A model generated the notes under the pieces. It saw nothing but the letters and a program-made list of their open reading frames with translations, did no database searches and was not told the DNA's origin. From contig NZ_CP020083.1 of assembly GCF_003431825.1 (NCBI RefSeq), positions 2,890,501 through 2,954,500 of the forward strand: DNA of 64,000 bases. The letters are read 5' to 3'. Source of the stretch: Blastomonas fulva (GTDB lineage Bacteria; Pseudomonadota; Alphaproteobacteria; Sphingomonadales; Sphingomonadaceae). The stretch's first letter is position 1. Each line of letters starts with the position of its first letter. Positions 55,379 to 63,696 of the stretch are shown here, one piece after another. The translations under genes were made by a program, and so were the position numbers.

Positions 55379-55573
55379 TCAGCTTTCCGAACAGTCTGCG
55401 TCGTCGCTGCCGTGTGTCGCCTGACTGTCGGCCAGAGCGCTGGACATCATCGCCGCGAGCGTCTCTTCAGCGCGTGCCCGTCCGATTGGATCGCTCGACA
55501 GCAGATCCTGCCGCACCCATTGCGGCGCGCGTTCGAGTACACGCAATATCACTTCGTTGATTGCCCCCGTCAT
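55379..55573 (-). CDS. Small conserved protein, DUF6771-like
   Basis: A 64-residue protein (MTGAINEVILRVLERAP, WVRQDLLSSDPIGRARAEETL) that I recognise only as a small protein common in sphingomonad conjugation modules, probably DUF6771. It lies 18 bases downstream of traD on the same strand and converges with mucR. Its function is unknown. Confidence 0.55.
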   Translation of the reverse strand: MTGAINEVILRVLERAPQWVRQDLLSSDPIGRARAEETLAAMMSSALADSQATHGSDDADCSES

Positions 55574-55591
55574 GGCGCTGCCTATGCGCGA

Positions 55592-55828
55592 TCATGGTCT
55601 TTCCGCCAACTGGTTTTGCACGAACGCGCGTGTACCACGCCGCCGCCAGAGCAGCAGTTGCTGATCGCGGTGTTCGCCTTTGAGCTTCGTCGCCGCTTCG
55701 ATCAGCAGGCCTAGGATCACTGTGCGGTCGTCATCGGTGAGTTCGATGAGCTCCGCCTTGGCGATCAGCCCGCCCAGCTCGATCAGCTGGCGTGTCCGTT
55801 CGCGTCGCTTCACTCGCCATTCGCGCAT
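55592..55828 (-). CDS. traD: Conjugal transfer protein TraD (Ti-type, small)
   Basis: A 78-residue protein with the small TraD core: RRERTRQLIELGGLIAKAEL, ELTDDDRTVILGLLIEAATK, LLLWRRRGTRAF. The Ti-plasmid TraD of this type is part of the traCDG operon. The frame extends further upstream, but this start (ATG 55828) follows the traC stop by one base, while extension would overlap traC by over 150 bases. No traG follows, which suggests a truncated or mobilisable rather than self-conjugative unit. Confidence 0.78.
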   Translation of the reverse strand: MREWRVKRRERTRQLIELGGLIAKAELIELTDDDRTVILGLLIEAATKLKGEHRDQQLLLWRRRGTRAFVQNQLAERP

Positions 55829-55829
55829 G

Positions 55830-56153
55830 TCATGCCGTGCCCGGTGTGCCAGCAGACGGTTGCGCGCCTGGATCGACCGCTTGTGCGCCGCCAAGGTCCT
55901 TGCCAGCTGATCGGCGAGTGCTGTTGCTTCCCTGAAAGAATGCAGCGCCGCGTTTGCGCCAGGCCTCCTTTCGTGACGGGTCATCGTTTCCGATGGCGGC
56001 GAGAAGAACGCCTGCCAGCACTTCGGTCCCGAGAGCATCAGCGCCCGTGGCGATGACAAGCTCGCCAAGCTGTGTCTGCTTGCGGGATCGGAGCTGCTTT
56101 GCCTTGTCATTGAGCGCTTGCAGCTCTGCGTCGTAATCTCTGGGTTTGCGCAT
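55830..56153 (-). CDS. traC: Conjugal transfer protein TraC-like
   Basis: A 107-residue basic protein: RKPRDYDAELQALNDKAKQL, QLGELVIATGADALGTEVLA, SRKEAWRKRGAAFFQGSNS. It resembles TraC (relaxosome accessory) of Ti-type systems. The ATG at 56153 is adjacent to the oriT region, divergent from traA. An Ala/Gly/Pro-rich tail closes the protein. The ordering traD-traC-oriT-traA is the Ti-plasmid arrangement. Confidence 0.78.
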   Translation of the reverse strand: MRKPRDYDAELQALNDKAKQLRSRKQTQLGELVIATGADALGTEVLAGVLLAAIGNDDPSRKEAWRKRGAAFFQGSNSTRRSAGKDLGGAQAVDPGAQPSAGTPGTA

Positions 56154-56269
56154 GGGGTACGATCCTTCTTTGTCGGTGAAGGACCAACCAGCTATCCCTC
56201 TCCCATCCCGCAGACAACAGGCTGGGTCGCTGTGAGACCCCGTCATCTCGAGCGCGATCAAATCGGTGG

Positions 56270-56297
56270 AGGGCGCGCTTATACGTCGTGCCGACGT
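56270..56297 (-). other. Ti/RSF1010-type origin of transfer (oriT)
   Basis: Read leftward, the sequence TAAGCGCGCCCT (56281 down to 56270) matches the nic-site core of Ti plasmid and RSF1010 oriT (TAATTGCGCCCT and TAAGTGCGCCCT); the cut would fall before GCCCT or CCCT. Adjacent is a perfect 6-bp inverted repeat ACGTCG (56283) / CGACGT (56292) with a three-base centre, as in Ti oriT. It lies between traC and traA, exactly where Ti has it. Confidence 0.82.
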
Positions 56298-56326
56298 GCG
56301 CTAAATGCCGTAAATGGTATGTCGCC

Positions 56327-59308
56327 ATGGCGATCTACCACTTCTCGGCCAAAGCCATCTCCCGCGCAGCAGGGTCGTCTGCGCTCGCGGCTGCCGCCTA
56401 TCGCGCAGGCGAGAAGCTGCACGATGACCGGCTCGGGCGCACCCATGACTTCACCAACAAAGCCGGTGTCGTCCATAGCGAAATCATGCTGCCCGAAGGG
56501 GCCAATGAAGCCTGGACCGACCGCGAAAAGCTCTGGAACGATGTCGAGGCCGCAGAGCTGCGCAAGGATTCCCAGCTGGCCCGCGAGATCGAGTTCGCTC
56601 TGCCCCGCGAGATGACACAAGCGCAGGCGATCGAGCTGGCTCGCGATTTTGTCAAAGCCGAGTTTGTCGAGCGGGGCATGATCGCCGATCTCAATGTGCA
56701 TTGGGATATCGGCGCAGATGGCGAGGCAAAGCCGCACGCGCATGTCATGCTGACAATGCGCGAGATCGTCGCTGGCGAAGATGGCAATGCCACGTTTGGC
56801 GCAAAGGTGCGTGACTGGAACCGCACCGAGCTGCTCACGCATTGGCGCGAGGCGTGGGCTGATCATGCCAACCAGCGCATGGCCGAGCTCGATATCGATG
56901 CACGGATCGATCATCGCTCACTGGCAGCACAAGGCATCGACCTCGAACCACAGTCCAAGATTGGCGCTACGGCTTCGCGCATGGCGGGCGAGGGGCTTTC
57001 GCCTGAGCGGCTGGCGGAGCATGCCGATATCGCGCGCTCGAACGGCGAGAAGATCATCGCCGATCCCAACATTGCTCTCACTGCGATCACGCATCAGCAG
57101 GCGACGTTCACCACGCGCGACCTTGCGATGTTCGCCCACCGGCACAGTGCCGACAAGGACCAGTTCGATGCCGTAATGTCGGCGGTGAAGAATGCGCCCC
57201 AGCTCGTTGCGCTTGGCAAGGACGGCAAGGGCAACGGCCGGTTCACTTCGCGCGAGATGATCGAGACCGAACAGCGGCTGGAGCGCGCGACCATCCGGCT
57301 CGAAGCACGGCGCAGCCATGCTGTTCCTGAACGTTATCGCGAGCTGGCGCTGGCCACTGCAAAAGCGCGCGGAATGGACCTGTCCGCCGAACAGCGCGGG
57401 GCGCTGGAGCATGTCACATCAGCAAAGGGCGTCAGCAACGTCATCGGATATGCCGGAACGGGGAAAAGCGCGATGCTGGGGGTAGCGCGCGAGGCATGGG
57501 AGCGTGCTGGCTATACGGTGCAGGGAGCAGCGCTCTCCGGCATTGCGGCCGAGGGGTTGGAGCATGGCTCGCGCATCCCGTCGCGCACGCTAGCCAGTCT
57601 GGAATATCAGTGGGGCCAAGGCAGGGAGCTGCTCACCAGCAAACACATCCTTGTCATCGACGAGGCCGGGATGCTGGGCACACGGCAGATGGAGCGCGTT
57701 GTGTCGCACGCACAGCAGCAGGGCGCGAAGGTCGTGATGGTCGGCGATCCGCAGCAGTTGCAGGCAATCGAGGCGGGTGCTGCGTTCAGGGCGGCGGCCG
57801 AGCGGCATGGCGCGGTCGAGATCGCGTCGATCCGCAGGCAACATGTGGACTGGCAGCGGGAGGCGACGCGCGAACTCGCCGCGGGCAGAACGGGTGAGGC
57901 GCTTGGTCGCTATGAGGAAGCGGGACATGTCCATGTCGCCGAGACGCGCGCAGCTGCGCGCGCCGCTCTGGTCTATGCCTGGGATCGCGACCGGAAGGCC
58001 AAGCCGGATGCCAGCCGGATCATCCTCACGCACACTAACGACGAGGTGAAGGCGCTCAACGAGGCGGTGCGCGAGAAGGTTCGTGCGAGTGGGGATCTGG
58101 GCGATGACGTTGCGCTCAAGGTCGAGCGCGGCGCGCGGCAGTTTGCCGATGGTGACCGGGTCATGTTCCTCAAGAACGAACGATCGCTTGGCGTGAAGAA
58201 CGGATCACTGGGCACCATCGAGAGCGTCAGCGCTCTGCGTATGGCGGTGAAGCTCGACGATGGCAAAGCCGTGGCGTTCGATCTGAAGGACTATGCGCAT
58301 CTGGATCATGGCTATGCTGCCACCATCCACAAGGCGCAGGGCATGACGGTCGATCAGGTCAAGCTGCTGGCAACGCCTGGCATGGACAGCCATGGGGCAT
58401 ATGTTGCGCTGTCGCGGCACCGCACCCAGGTCGATCTGCACTATGGCAAGGATGACTTTGCCGATCGCAAGGCGCTGGTGCGCACGCTCAGCCGCGAGCG
58501 GGGCAAGGATATGGCGAGCGATTATGCCCGGCAGCCGGAGAAGACCGCTGAGGTCCTTCAGCAGCGCGACAGGGAGGTTGCACCGGATCAGGTTCAGCAA
58601 CAGCCGCGCCCCAACATGTTCGCAGGACTCAAGGTCAGCCGCAGCGGTCATCTGGCCGATCTGCTCAAGGGCGTGTCTGCCGCGCCTCAACGCGACCCGG
58701 TCGCGCAGGTGCGGACGAAAGTCGCTTTGCCGCAAATGGCGACCGACAAGCAGGTGTTCGACAAGGCCGTTCAGCGGTTCGCGCGTGTGGCGCAGGACAT
58801 TGTTGCCATGCGCGACAAAAGGCTTAAGCCGCTGGCCTCGCACCGCACTGCGCTTAACAAGGCCGGGGCTGAACTTAATGCGCTGAGGCCGGACAGCTTT
58901 GGCGATCTACGCAAGGCGGTGAACCGGGATCTCAGCCTGATCCCTGAAGTGGTGAAGGGCCGTACGGACCGTGCCATCCAGGCGATGGAGCAGCAATCGC
59001 GGCTGCGGATCGAGGCCCAGCGCGTTGCCGCCGCCAATGAGCGGCGCGCCGACGCGTTTGTCGATCAATGGCAGCGGCAGTCTGAGCAGTATCGGGCACT
59101 GCGCAAGCATGGCAGTTCTGCGGCTTCAGACAAGGTGCGGGCCTCGCTGGTCGGCATGGCAAAAGGCTTGGAGCGCGATCCACAGCTTGAGTCGGTGCTG
59201 GCTGTCCGGCGTCAGCAGCTGGGGCTGGACGCTGTGAGCACGAAAACACTGTCTCAGGATCTCCAGAAATCGCTCGGGCTCTCGCGCGGGTCGGGGATGG
59301 GCTTGTAG
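56327..59308 (+). CDS. traA: Ti-type conjugative relaxase TraA with helicase domain
   Basis: A 993-residue relaxase. The N-terminal MobA/MobL domain has MAIYHFSAKAISRAAG with the active-site Tyr, and the metal-binding His pair in EAKPHAHVML. The RecD-like helicase has Walker A GYAGTGKSAML, Walker B VIDEAGMLG, and the helicase motif IHKAQGMTVDQV. The C-terminal 200 residues are helical and basic. It nicks oriT and unwinds the strand for transfer. The start at 56327 is chosen because the family begins MAIYHFS; the frame opens at 56288. Confidence 0.94.
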   Translation: MAIYHFSAKAISRAAGSSALAAAAYRAGEKLHDDRLGRTHDFTNKAGVVHSEIMLPEGANEAWTDREKLWNDVEAAELRKDSQLAREIEFALPREMTQAQAIELARDFVKAEFVERGMIADLNVHWDIGADGEAKPHAHVMLTMREIVAGEDGNATFGAKVRDWNRTELLTHWREAWADHANQRMAELDIDARIDHRSLAAQGIDLEPQSKIGATASRMAGEGLSPERLAEHADIARSNGEKIIADPNIALTAITHQQATFTTRDLAMFAHRHSADKDQFDAVMSAVKNAPQLVALGKDGKGNGRFTSREMIETEQRLERATIRLEARRSHAVPERYRELALATAKARGMDLSAEQRGALEHVTSAKGVSNVIGYAGTGKSAMLGVAREAWERAGYTVQGAALSGIAAEGLEHGSRIPSRTLASLEYQWGQGRELLTSKHILVIDEAGMLGTRQMERVVSHAQQQGAKVVMVGDPQQLQAIEAGAAFRAAAERHGAVEIASIRRQHVDWQREATRELAAGRTGEALGRYEEAGHVHVAETRAAARAALVYAWDRDRKAKPDASRIILTHTNDEVKALNEAVREKVRASGDLGDDVALKVERGARQFADGDRVMFLKNERSLGVKNGSLGTIESVSALRMAVKLDDGKAVAFDLKDYAHLDHGYAATIHKAQGMTVDQVKLLATPGMDSHGAYVALSRHRTQVDLHYGKDDFADRKALVRTLSRERGKDMASDYARQPEKTAEVLQQRDREVAPDQVQQQPRPNMFAGLKVSRSGHLADLLKGVSAAPQRDPVAQVRTKVALPQMATDKQVFDKAVQRFARVAQDIVAMRDKRLKPLASHRTALNKAGAELNALRPDSFGDLRKAVNRDLSLIPEVVKGRTDRAIQAMEQQSRLRIEAQRVAAANERRADAFVDQWQRQSEQYRALRKHGSSAASDKVRASLVGMAKGLERDPQLESVLAVRRQQLGLDAVSTKTLSQDLQKSLGLSRGSGMGL

Positions 59309-59317
59309 GCATTTGGG

Positions 59318-60028
59318 ATGGATGATGCCGATTCCGACCCCACTCCCGACGAAATCCCGCTTGAGCAGGCGCTGGAGGCTGTTGCCCGGCGGCTGGCGGG
59401 CGTCACGGCTGCGGTCGATGGGTTTGCTGAGCGGCAGCAGGATTTGATTGGGCTCGATTACAGCGAGGACCTCGCCTTGATCCATCAGAGCTGCGAAGAC
59501 CTGCGTGAGACGATCGATGCGTTGGCGCATAAACCCGCGCTGCTGCTGACACCCGAGATGATAGGTCGGCAGATTGCGGTTGCGGGGCGGCAGGTGCGCA
59601 AGGATGCCGATCTGGCTCTGGCTGCCGTTCACAACAATCTTCAGAATGCGATCAGCGCGCTAGCCAAAATGACGGGTGCGGTGCGAACGGTGCGGCAGCA
59701 GAACCAATGGCTTGCCGGGGCTGCTGGTTTAGCTCTTGTCTTAGGTACGATGGGCGGGGCGATCATCTTGCCTGCGATTGACTGGACGGTGCCAGAAGGC
59801 TGGCTGTGGCCTGAAAAGCGGGCAATGTCGGCACTGCGCCGTGGCGGGTGGGAGGCAGGGGAGCGGCTGCTTTTGGTCACCGATCCTGAGCGCTGGAATG
59901 CCGTCCAGGCTGCGGCAAGATTGTCCGAGGCAAACAGCGGTGCCATCCGGAAATGCGCCAAGCGCGCCGCAGACCGGAAACTCAGAAGCGTCGGCTGCAC
60001 TGTCGAGGTTCAAGCGGGAGATCAATGA
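59318..60028 (+). CDS. DUF6118-like protein
   Basis: A 236-residue protein that follows traA by nine bases. An acidic N terminus leads to a coiled-coil region (LEQALEAVARRLAGVTAAVD, GRQIAVAGRQVRKDADL), one transmembrane helix (LAGAAGLALVLGTMGGAIIL), and a C-terminal cytoplasmic or periplasmic tail with two Cys. I match it to DUF6118, found directly after traA in alphaproteobacterial mobile elements. Its function is unknown; a membrane link of the relaxosome is conceivable. Confidence 0.68.
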   Translation: MDDADSDPTPDEIPLEQALEAVARRLAGVTAAVDGFAERQQDLIGLDYSEDLALIHQSCEDLRETIDALAHKPALLLTPEMIGRQIAVAGRQVRKDADLALAAVHNNLQNAISALAKMTGAVRTVRQQNQWLAGAAGLALVLGTMGGAIILPAIDWTVPEGWLWPEKRAMSALRRGGWEAGERLLLVTDPERWNAVQAAARLSEANSGAIRKCAKRAADRKLRSVGCTVEVQAGDQ

Positions 60029-60224
60029 AGCAGTCTGTCTGGTCGGCTAGCGGACCAGCTCCATTCCTGCTGCACCGGTCCTTCAAGATCGGCACAGGGT
60101 ATCGGAAGATCGAGTGGACGAAACCAAAGTGATGGTGCTATGGGCACCGGCCGCGATCCGGCGACCGCTTCTGATTACGCTTCAAAGATAACCATGAGAT
60201 GGGCCGCTCGCTTTGGAGAATGGT

Positions 60225-60929
60225 TCACTGCACAATCGCGCGGCGGTAGCCCGCTGCTCTGGCTTGCACCTCCGTGCAGAAAAACTCCTCGGCCCTCGTC
60301 TTGTCGTAATACGGCATTCCGGGCAGGTGATAAATCCATTGCCCCTTGCGGTTGCGGTTGCCCTTGATGGTGCAGCCTGCAAAGGACTGGTTGGACAGCT
60401 GCGGTCTTGAGGCGATGGCCCTGGGTGCCGGATCTGATTGCTTAGGCGCATTCGCCAGTCTGTGGGCCGATGGCATGGTGAAGGTTGAGTTCCAGATGCC
60501 AGCTTTGCGGAGTTTGGCACGCTCTTCGGCTTCGACGTAATCCTGGCTGTACTCGCGGTAGGCTACAGCCCATCCCAGTTCGACGATCGCTTCGTTCAGC
60601 TCCAGAAACTCAGTTGAGCATCTGCCGAGGCTCCTGCCGTATTGATCCGTGCCGGTGATCTGACAATCGACCCGCTGTCCCGCGACCAGCTCATTCAATC
60701 GCTGCTTTGCGTCAGCGCCGCACTGCCAGGCGTTTCCACCGGTTTGGCACGTTTGATCGAGTTCCGGTGCATCGATCCCGAACAGGCGTACACGCTGACT
60801 GCCGACGACCAGGGAATCCCCATCGGCTGCGGTGGCGGTGCCTGTCAGCACCTGGGCAATTGCGTGTGAAGATGCTGCAAGCACCACCACCGCTACAGAC
60901 GCCGATAACCACCGTGCGAATTCAGGCAT
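60225..60929 (-). CDS. Thermonuclease (SNase-like) with C-terminal extension
   Basis: A 234-residue exported nuclease: signal peptide (VAVVVLAASSHAIAQ), then the SNase fold with catalytic Arg/Asp/Glu-type segments (TAADGDSLVVGSQRVRLFGI, DAPELDQTCQTGG, TGTDQYGRSLGRC). The last 70 residues add a second unit, CTIKGNRNRKGQWIYHLPGM through FFCTEVQARAAGYRRA, which resembles the small 'sunset' domain at the end of such nucleases. It may degrade DNA in the periplasm or be a cell-wall bound cargo. It lies downstream of the tra genes, on the other strand. Confidence 0.85.
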   Translation of the reverse strand: MPEFARWLSASVAVVVLAASSHAIAQVLTGTATAADGDSLVVGSQRVRLFGIDAPELDQTCQTGGNAWQCGADAKQRLNELVAGQRVDCQITGTDQYGRSLGRCSTEFLELNEAIVELGWAVAYREYSQDYVEAEERAKLRKAGIWNSTFTMPSAHRLANAPKQSDPAPRAIASRPQLSNQSFAGCTIKGNRNRKGQWIYHLPGMPYYDKTRAEEFFCTEVQARAAGYRRAIVQ

Positions 60930-61107
60930 GTCGCTCTCCTTTCCCAGCGCGATGAGGATATCGCCCTAAAGGTTGCGATTGTCTTGAGGAGGCAATGCGG
61001 GGGCAAGCGCGGCAATCAGGAGCAGTCCTGGTCATCCGCCAGAGACTGCCCAGGCTCGAAAGAATGGCAGCGATGCCGAGTAGGAACGATCCGTCGATAG
61101 TGGCCAT
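60922..61107 (-). CDS. Small membrane protein preceding the thermonuclease gene
   Basis: A 61-residue protein with one helix (GSFLLGIAAILSSLGSLW) and a basic, Arg-rich tail. A strong AGGAG ribosome-binding site supports the ATG at 61107. Its stop overlaps the thermonuclease start region, so the two are translationally linked. Its function is unknown; a holin-like or nuclease-export role is speculation. Confidence 0.6.
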   Translation of the reverse strand: MATIDGSFLLGIAAILSSLGSLWRMTRTAPDCRACPRIASSRQSQPLGRYPHRAGKGERHA

Positions 61108-61197
61108 GGCAGTCTCCTTTTCAGACTTATATGTTCCACTAATGTTCTCATGTAGGACAGCGGAATCTGCGTTCATCCACTTGGTCAGGCGATCTTA

Positions 61198-61500
61198 AGC
61201 AGACAGTCAGCAATGCGCCCCAATCCCGGTCATTAGGGGGCTGCGCCGCACCTCCCAAAACCGGCCATTGGAAACGCAGCAGTTATGTCGGCTTCTGGCA
61301 CCGCATGCCTGGGCGCTCTATGACCGCAGATGGGTGGATTGCTGTCGCCCGATAGGTTCTTTCGACCGGCGTGTAACCTCCTCAACCTGATCGCGCTAAA
61401 CGAATGATGGGGTATCTGCTCAGTAACGAACGCTTGCCGTCAGGGTTTGAAAATGATTAAGTCTGCTTAATGATAGCCCGAATTTTTTTGGGAGGGCCAG
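61198..61500. other. Intergenic region before the TonB-domain gene
   Basis: About 300 bases after the small membrane-protein start. GC falls toward the downstream gene. I see the CCAAAACCGGCCATTGGAA sequence near 61256, which resembles short intergenic repeats of sphingomonads, but no gene or clear hairpin. Confidence 0.35.
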
Positions 61501-61917
61501 ATGAACTTTAGGTATCGTATCGTACTCTCATTTATGATCGTCGGCGTATCGTTACTGTCCGATCATTCAACCTCAGTATTAAAAATTTTTAGATCGCCAC
61601 TGATGCTATTATCGATTAATCAAATGGTCGAAGAAAAGTCTGCCACACCCGCAAACGATCCATCCCAGTGGGTAACATTGGATGATTACCCAACAGATAC
61701 AACCGTTGAAGGCGAAACGCGATACCAGCTAACGATCAGTAATATTGGGCGAGTGATCGATTGCCGAATTACTGTATCATCAGGCTCTGACAGACTTGAT
61801 TATGCAACTTGCATAAATCTCACTCGAAGAGCTCGGTTCGTCCCTGTAACCGATAGTCAAGACAGCCCTTTAATGAGATCATTTGATGGATTGATGCGCT
61901 GGTACTTGCCGGAATGA
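61501..61917 (+). CDS. TonB C-terminal-domain protein
   Basis: A 138-residue protein with a hydrophobic N terminus (VLSFMIVGVSLL) and a TonB C-terminal domain (TTVEGETRYQLTISNIGRVI, CRITVSSGSDRLDYATCINL, RARFVPV). A full TonB has a Pro-rich linker of over 100 residues between these parts; it is missing here. Such short proteins are common in sphingomonads and may be periplasmic TonB-like factors. Its codon use is more AT-rich than the rest of the window, which suggests recent acquisition. Confidence 0.78.
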   Translation: MNFRYRIVLSFMIVGVSLLSDHSTSVLKIFRSPLMLLSINQMVEEKSATPANDPSQWVTLDDYPTDTTVEGETRYQLTISNIGRVIDCRITVSSGSDRLDYATCINLTRRARFVPVTDSQDSPLMRSFDGLMRWYLPE

Positions 61918-61964
61918 TCAATGATCTAATCTCGAATTTTCCCCTTGTTTGTTGCGGCAGCAAT

Positions 61965-62009
61965 GGGGTCGTTTGTCGCGCGGCAGCTTTTTTCAGCAAT
62001 GCCCGGATA
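61965..62009 (+). repeat. 45-bp imperfect direct repeat, copy 1
   Basis: This copy lies between the TonB-domain gene and the frameshifted gene. The shared core GGCAGCTTTTTTCAGCAATG and the following CCCGGATA differ from copy 2 (62660-62703) by single bases only; the left part is more diverged (GTTTGTCGCGC against GTTTGCCGAAC). It is non-coding and may belong to a dispersed REP-like family. Confidence 0.6.
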
Positions 62010-62107
62010 GCTGCCCGTCAAGTTTCGGGATGCGGTGCGGATGTGCCCTACGATCGAAATGGGCGGAACGCGGAAGCTGAGACCTCTCCTTGTACTGCCA
62101 CAACGCT

Positions 62108-62598
62108 TTAGTAGTCGAATCGCATCCCACGGCATGAAACGGAGCGCAGATGGTAATCTGCAAACACTGAAGTGGTCTTGTCCTGGCTCTGCTCAGTTAT
62201 GGTCCAGCGCCATCCATAATCAGAGCGGACGAAACGATTGACGTAAACAGCACCCGAGAATTGGTAGCGTTGAAAGAAGCCGTTTTGTTCCAGCTCACCG
62301 AGACCCAACGAAGGTTCATAGAGGCCACCTGTCGTATCAAGAAAAACTGACCCAATAGCGCGGGGCTGGTCGCCAGCACCATAGGTTATCGATGCTTCAT
62401 ACGGGTCTGATCCGTTCGTTCGAAGTTGGAGATTGAAATAGCGCGCACCTAAATGCCACTGACCCCGCGCAATCGCGGATGTATCTTCACCGAGCGTTTT
62501 GCCGGTCACTCGCCAGCAACCTTTCAACCCGCCACTCTGGACAATCCGGGCGGCAAGGTGTATGCTGGCGTTGCCAGTATTAGCAGCACCGGAATCAT
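62108..62598 (-). pseudogene. Secreted hypothetical protein, probably frameshifted
   Basis: A signal-peptide-like start MIPVLLILATPAYTLPPGLS at 62598 runs in one frame and stops at 62524, while the following domain (GCWRVTGKTLGEDTSAIARG through ASITYGAGDQPRAIGSVFL) continues in another frame to 62108. Both together look like one small exported sphingomonad protein of the lipocalin or DUF1579 type. A single base indel near 62530 would restore it. A TTG at 62527 could also start a leaderless form, so pseudogene status is not certain. Confidence 0.55.
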
Positions 62599-62659
62599 GT
62601 TAAGCGCTCCCCTGCTTGGCTTGAGCAGCAGGCTAGCAGCGTGGCCCGATGACCGCAAA

Positions 62660-62703
62660 GGGGCGTTTGCCGAACGGCAGCTTTCTTCAGCAATGCCCGG
62701 ATA
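62660..62703 (+). repeat. 45-bp imperfect direct repeat, copy 2
   Basis: The second copy is in direct orientation, 650 bases downstream of the first, between the frameshifted gene and the pilus gene. The identical core is GGCAGCTTTCTTCAGCAATG and CCCGGATA. Confidence 0.6.
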
Positions 62704-62835
62704 TTCGACCCGAAACCAGACACACAGCATATCGGCTGTAATTGCCCCGATATCCGCAATTTGAAAGATATTGAACAGAGGCAAAATATGGGAGAGATGT
62801 CGTCACTCATATTGCGCTTAAATTGCTACTGTGGA

Positions 62836-63696
62836 CTAAATCTTCACGCACACCAAACCGGCGACGCAAATTCCTTTGTTGTTTCCTTTGCCCGCGTTTC
62901 CGTCCAGAACGCCATCCTTCATGTCATTCTGCTTGGCTGTGTTATTTGCGGCTTGGGCCGCAGCAATGTCGGCATCTTTGGTCTGCGGAAGGATGGCATC
63001 GTACTTGTCGCAGGTCGACTTCCGGCTTGCGGAAACGTTGTCGCCTGGAGTCTTGCCGATTTCGCGGCTGTCGCGCACAGTATAGGCCGCTTCCTGGTAT
63101 AGCTCGCGGTCGTCCATGAACATGCTGCCGAACAGCGGGTGATAGGTGTAGTGCAGCTCGACGAACATCACCGCCGTGCCGGACGTTGCCTGGATCTTGT
63201 CCCCTGCAGGCCCCATGCCCTGAAAGCTCGTGCCGGTAGCACCGGTGCCTTGGGGGCCGTAGTTCGATTCTTCGAATTCCATTCCCTTGCAGCGCTGCCA
63301 CATGATCGTCTGTCCGCCATTTGCGTTGACCTCGAGGCTGGATAGGATCGTGCGGCCATCCTGGTAGAGGCCGGCGGCGCCCGCCTGCAGAGCGGCTGCC
63401 TGGAAGACGTCGTTGATCTGCTGTTCGGAGATCACCTTGGCGCCCAGATTGGCGTTGAGAGTGCCGATACGCGAGGCGTTGTCGGCCATGTTGAGCGCAA
63501 TCTGGCTCATCTTCATCTGGGTGATCGCGAGGTTCGAGATCTCGATGCCATAGAAGCCGAGCCCCGTGAACAAGGGCAGGGTGAATGCAAATTCGATCAG
63601 CGCCATGCCGGAACGATTGCTCAAAAGCCGCCGCGTGAAGGCACGGTTTTTGTTGAGCTGCCTCATGTGCGTCTTGCGACATGATTGTGGTGACAT
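62836..63696 (-). CDS. TadE/TadG-like pilus-associated protein
   Basis: A 286-residue protein with a TadE-like N terminus: basic leader RRLLSNRSGMALIEF, then hydrophobic AFTLPLFTGLGFYGIEI. The rest is a periplasmic alpha/beta domain (MKMSQIALNMADNASRIGTL), with GTAVMFVELHYTYHPLFGSM and two cysteines at the end. TadE/TadG pseudopilins are part of the Flp type IV pilus. There are no other tad genes in the window. The start may be 63696 or 63666. Confidence 0.82.
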   Translation of the reverse strand: MSPQSCRKTHMRQLNKNRAFTRRLLSNRSGMALIEFAFTLPLFTGLGFYGIEISNLAITQMKMSQIALNMADNASRIGTLNANLGAKVISEQQINDVFQAAALQAGAAGLYQDGRTILSSLEVNANGGQTIMWQRCKGMEFEESNYGPQGTGATGTSFQGMGPAGDKIQATSGTAVMFVELHYTYHPLFGSMFMDDRELYQEAAYTVRDSREIGKTPGDNVSASRKSTCDKYDAILPQTKDADIAAAQAANNTAKQNDMKDGVLDGNAGKGNNKGICVAGLVCVKI

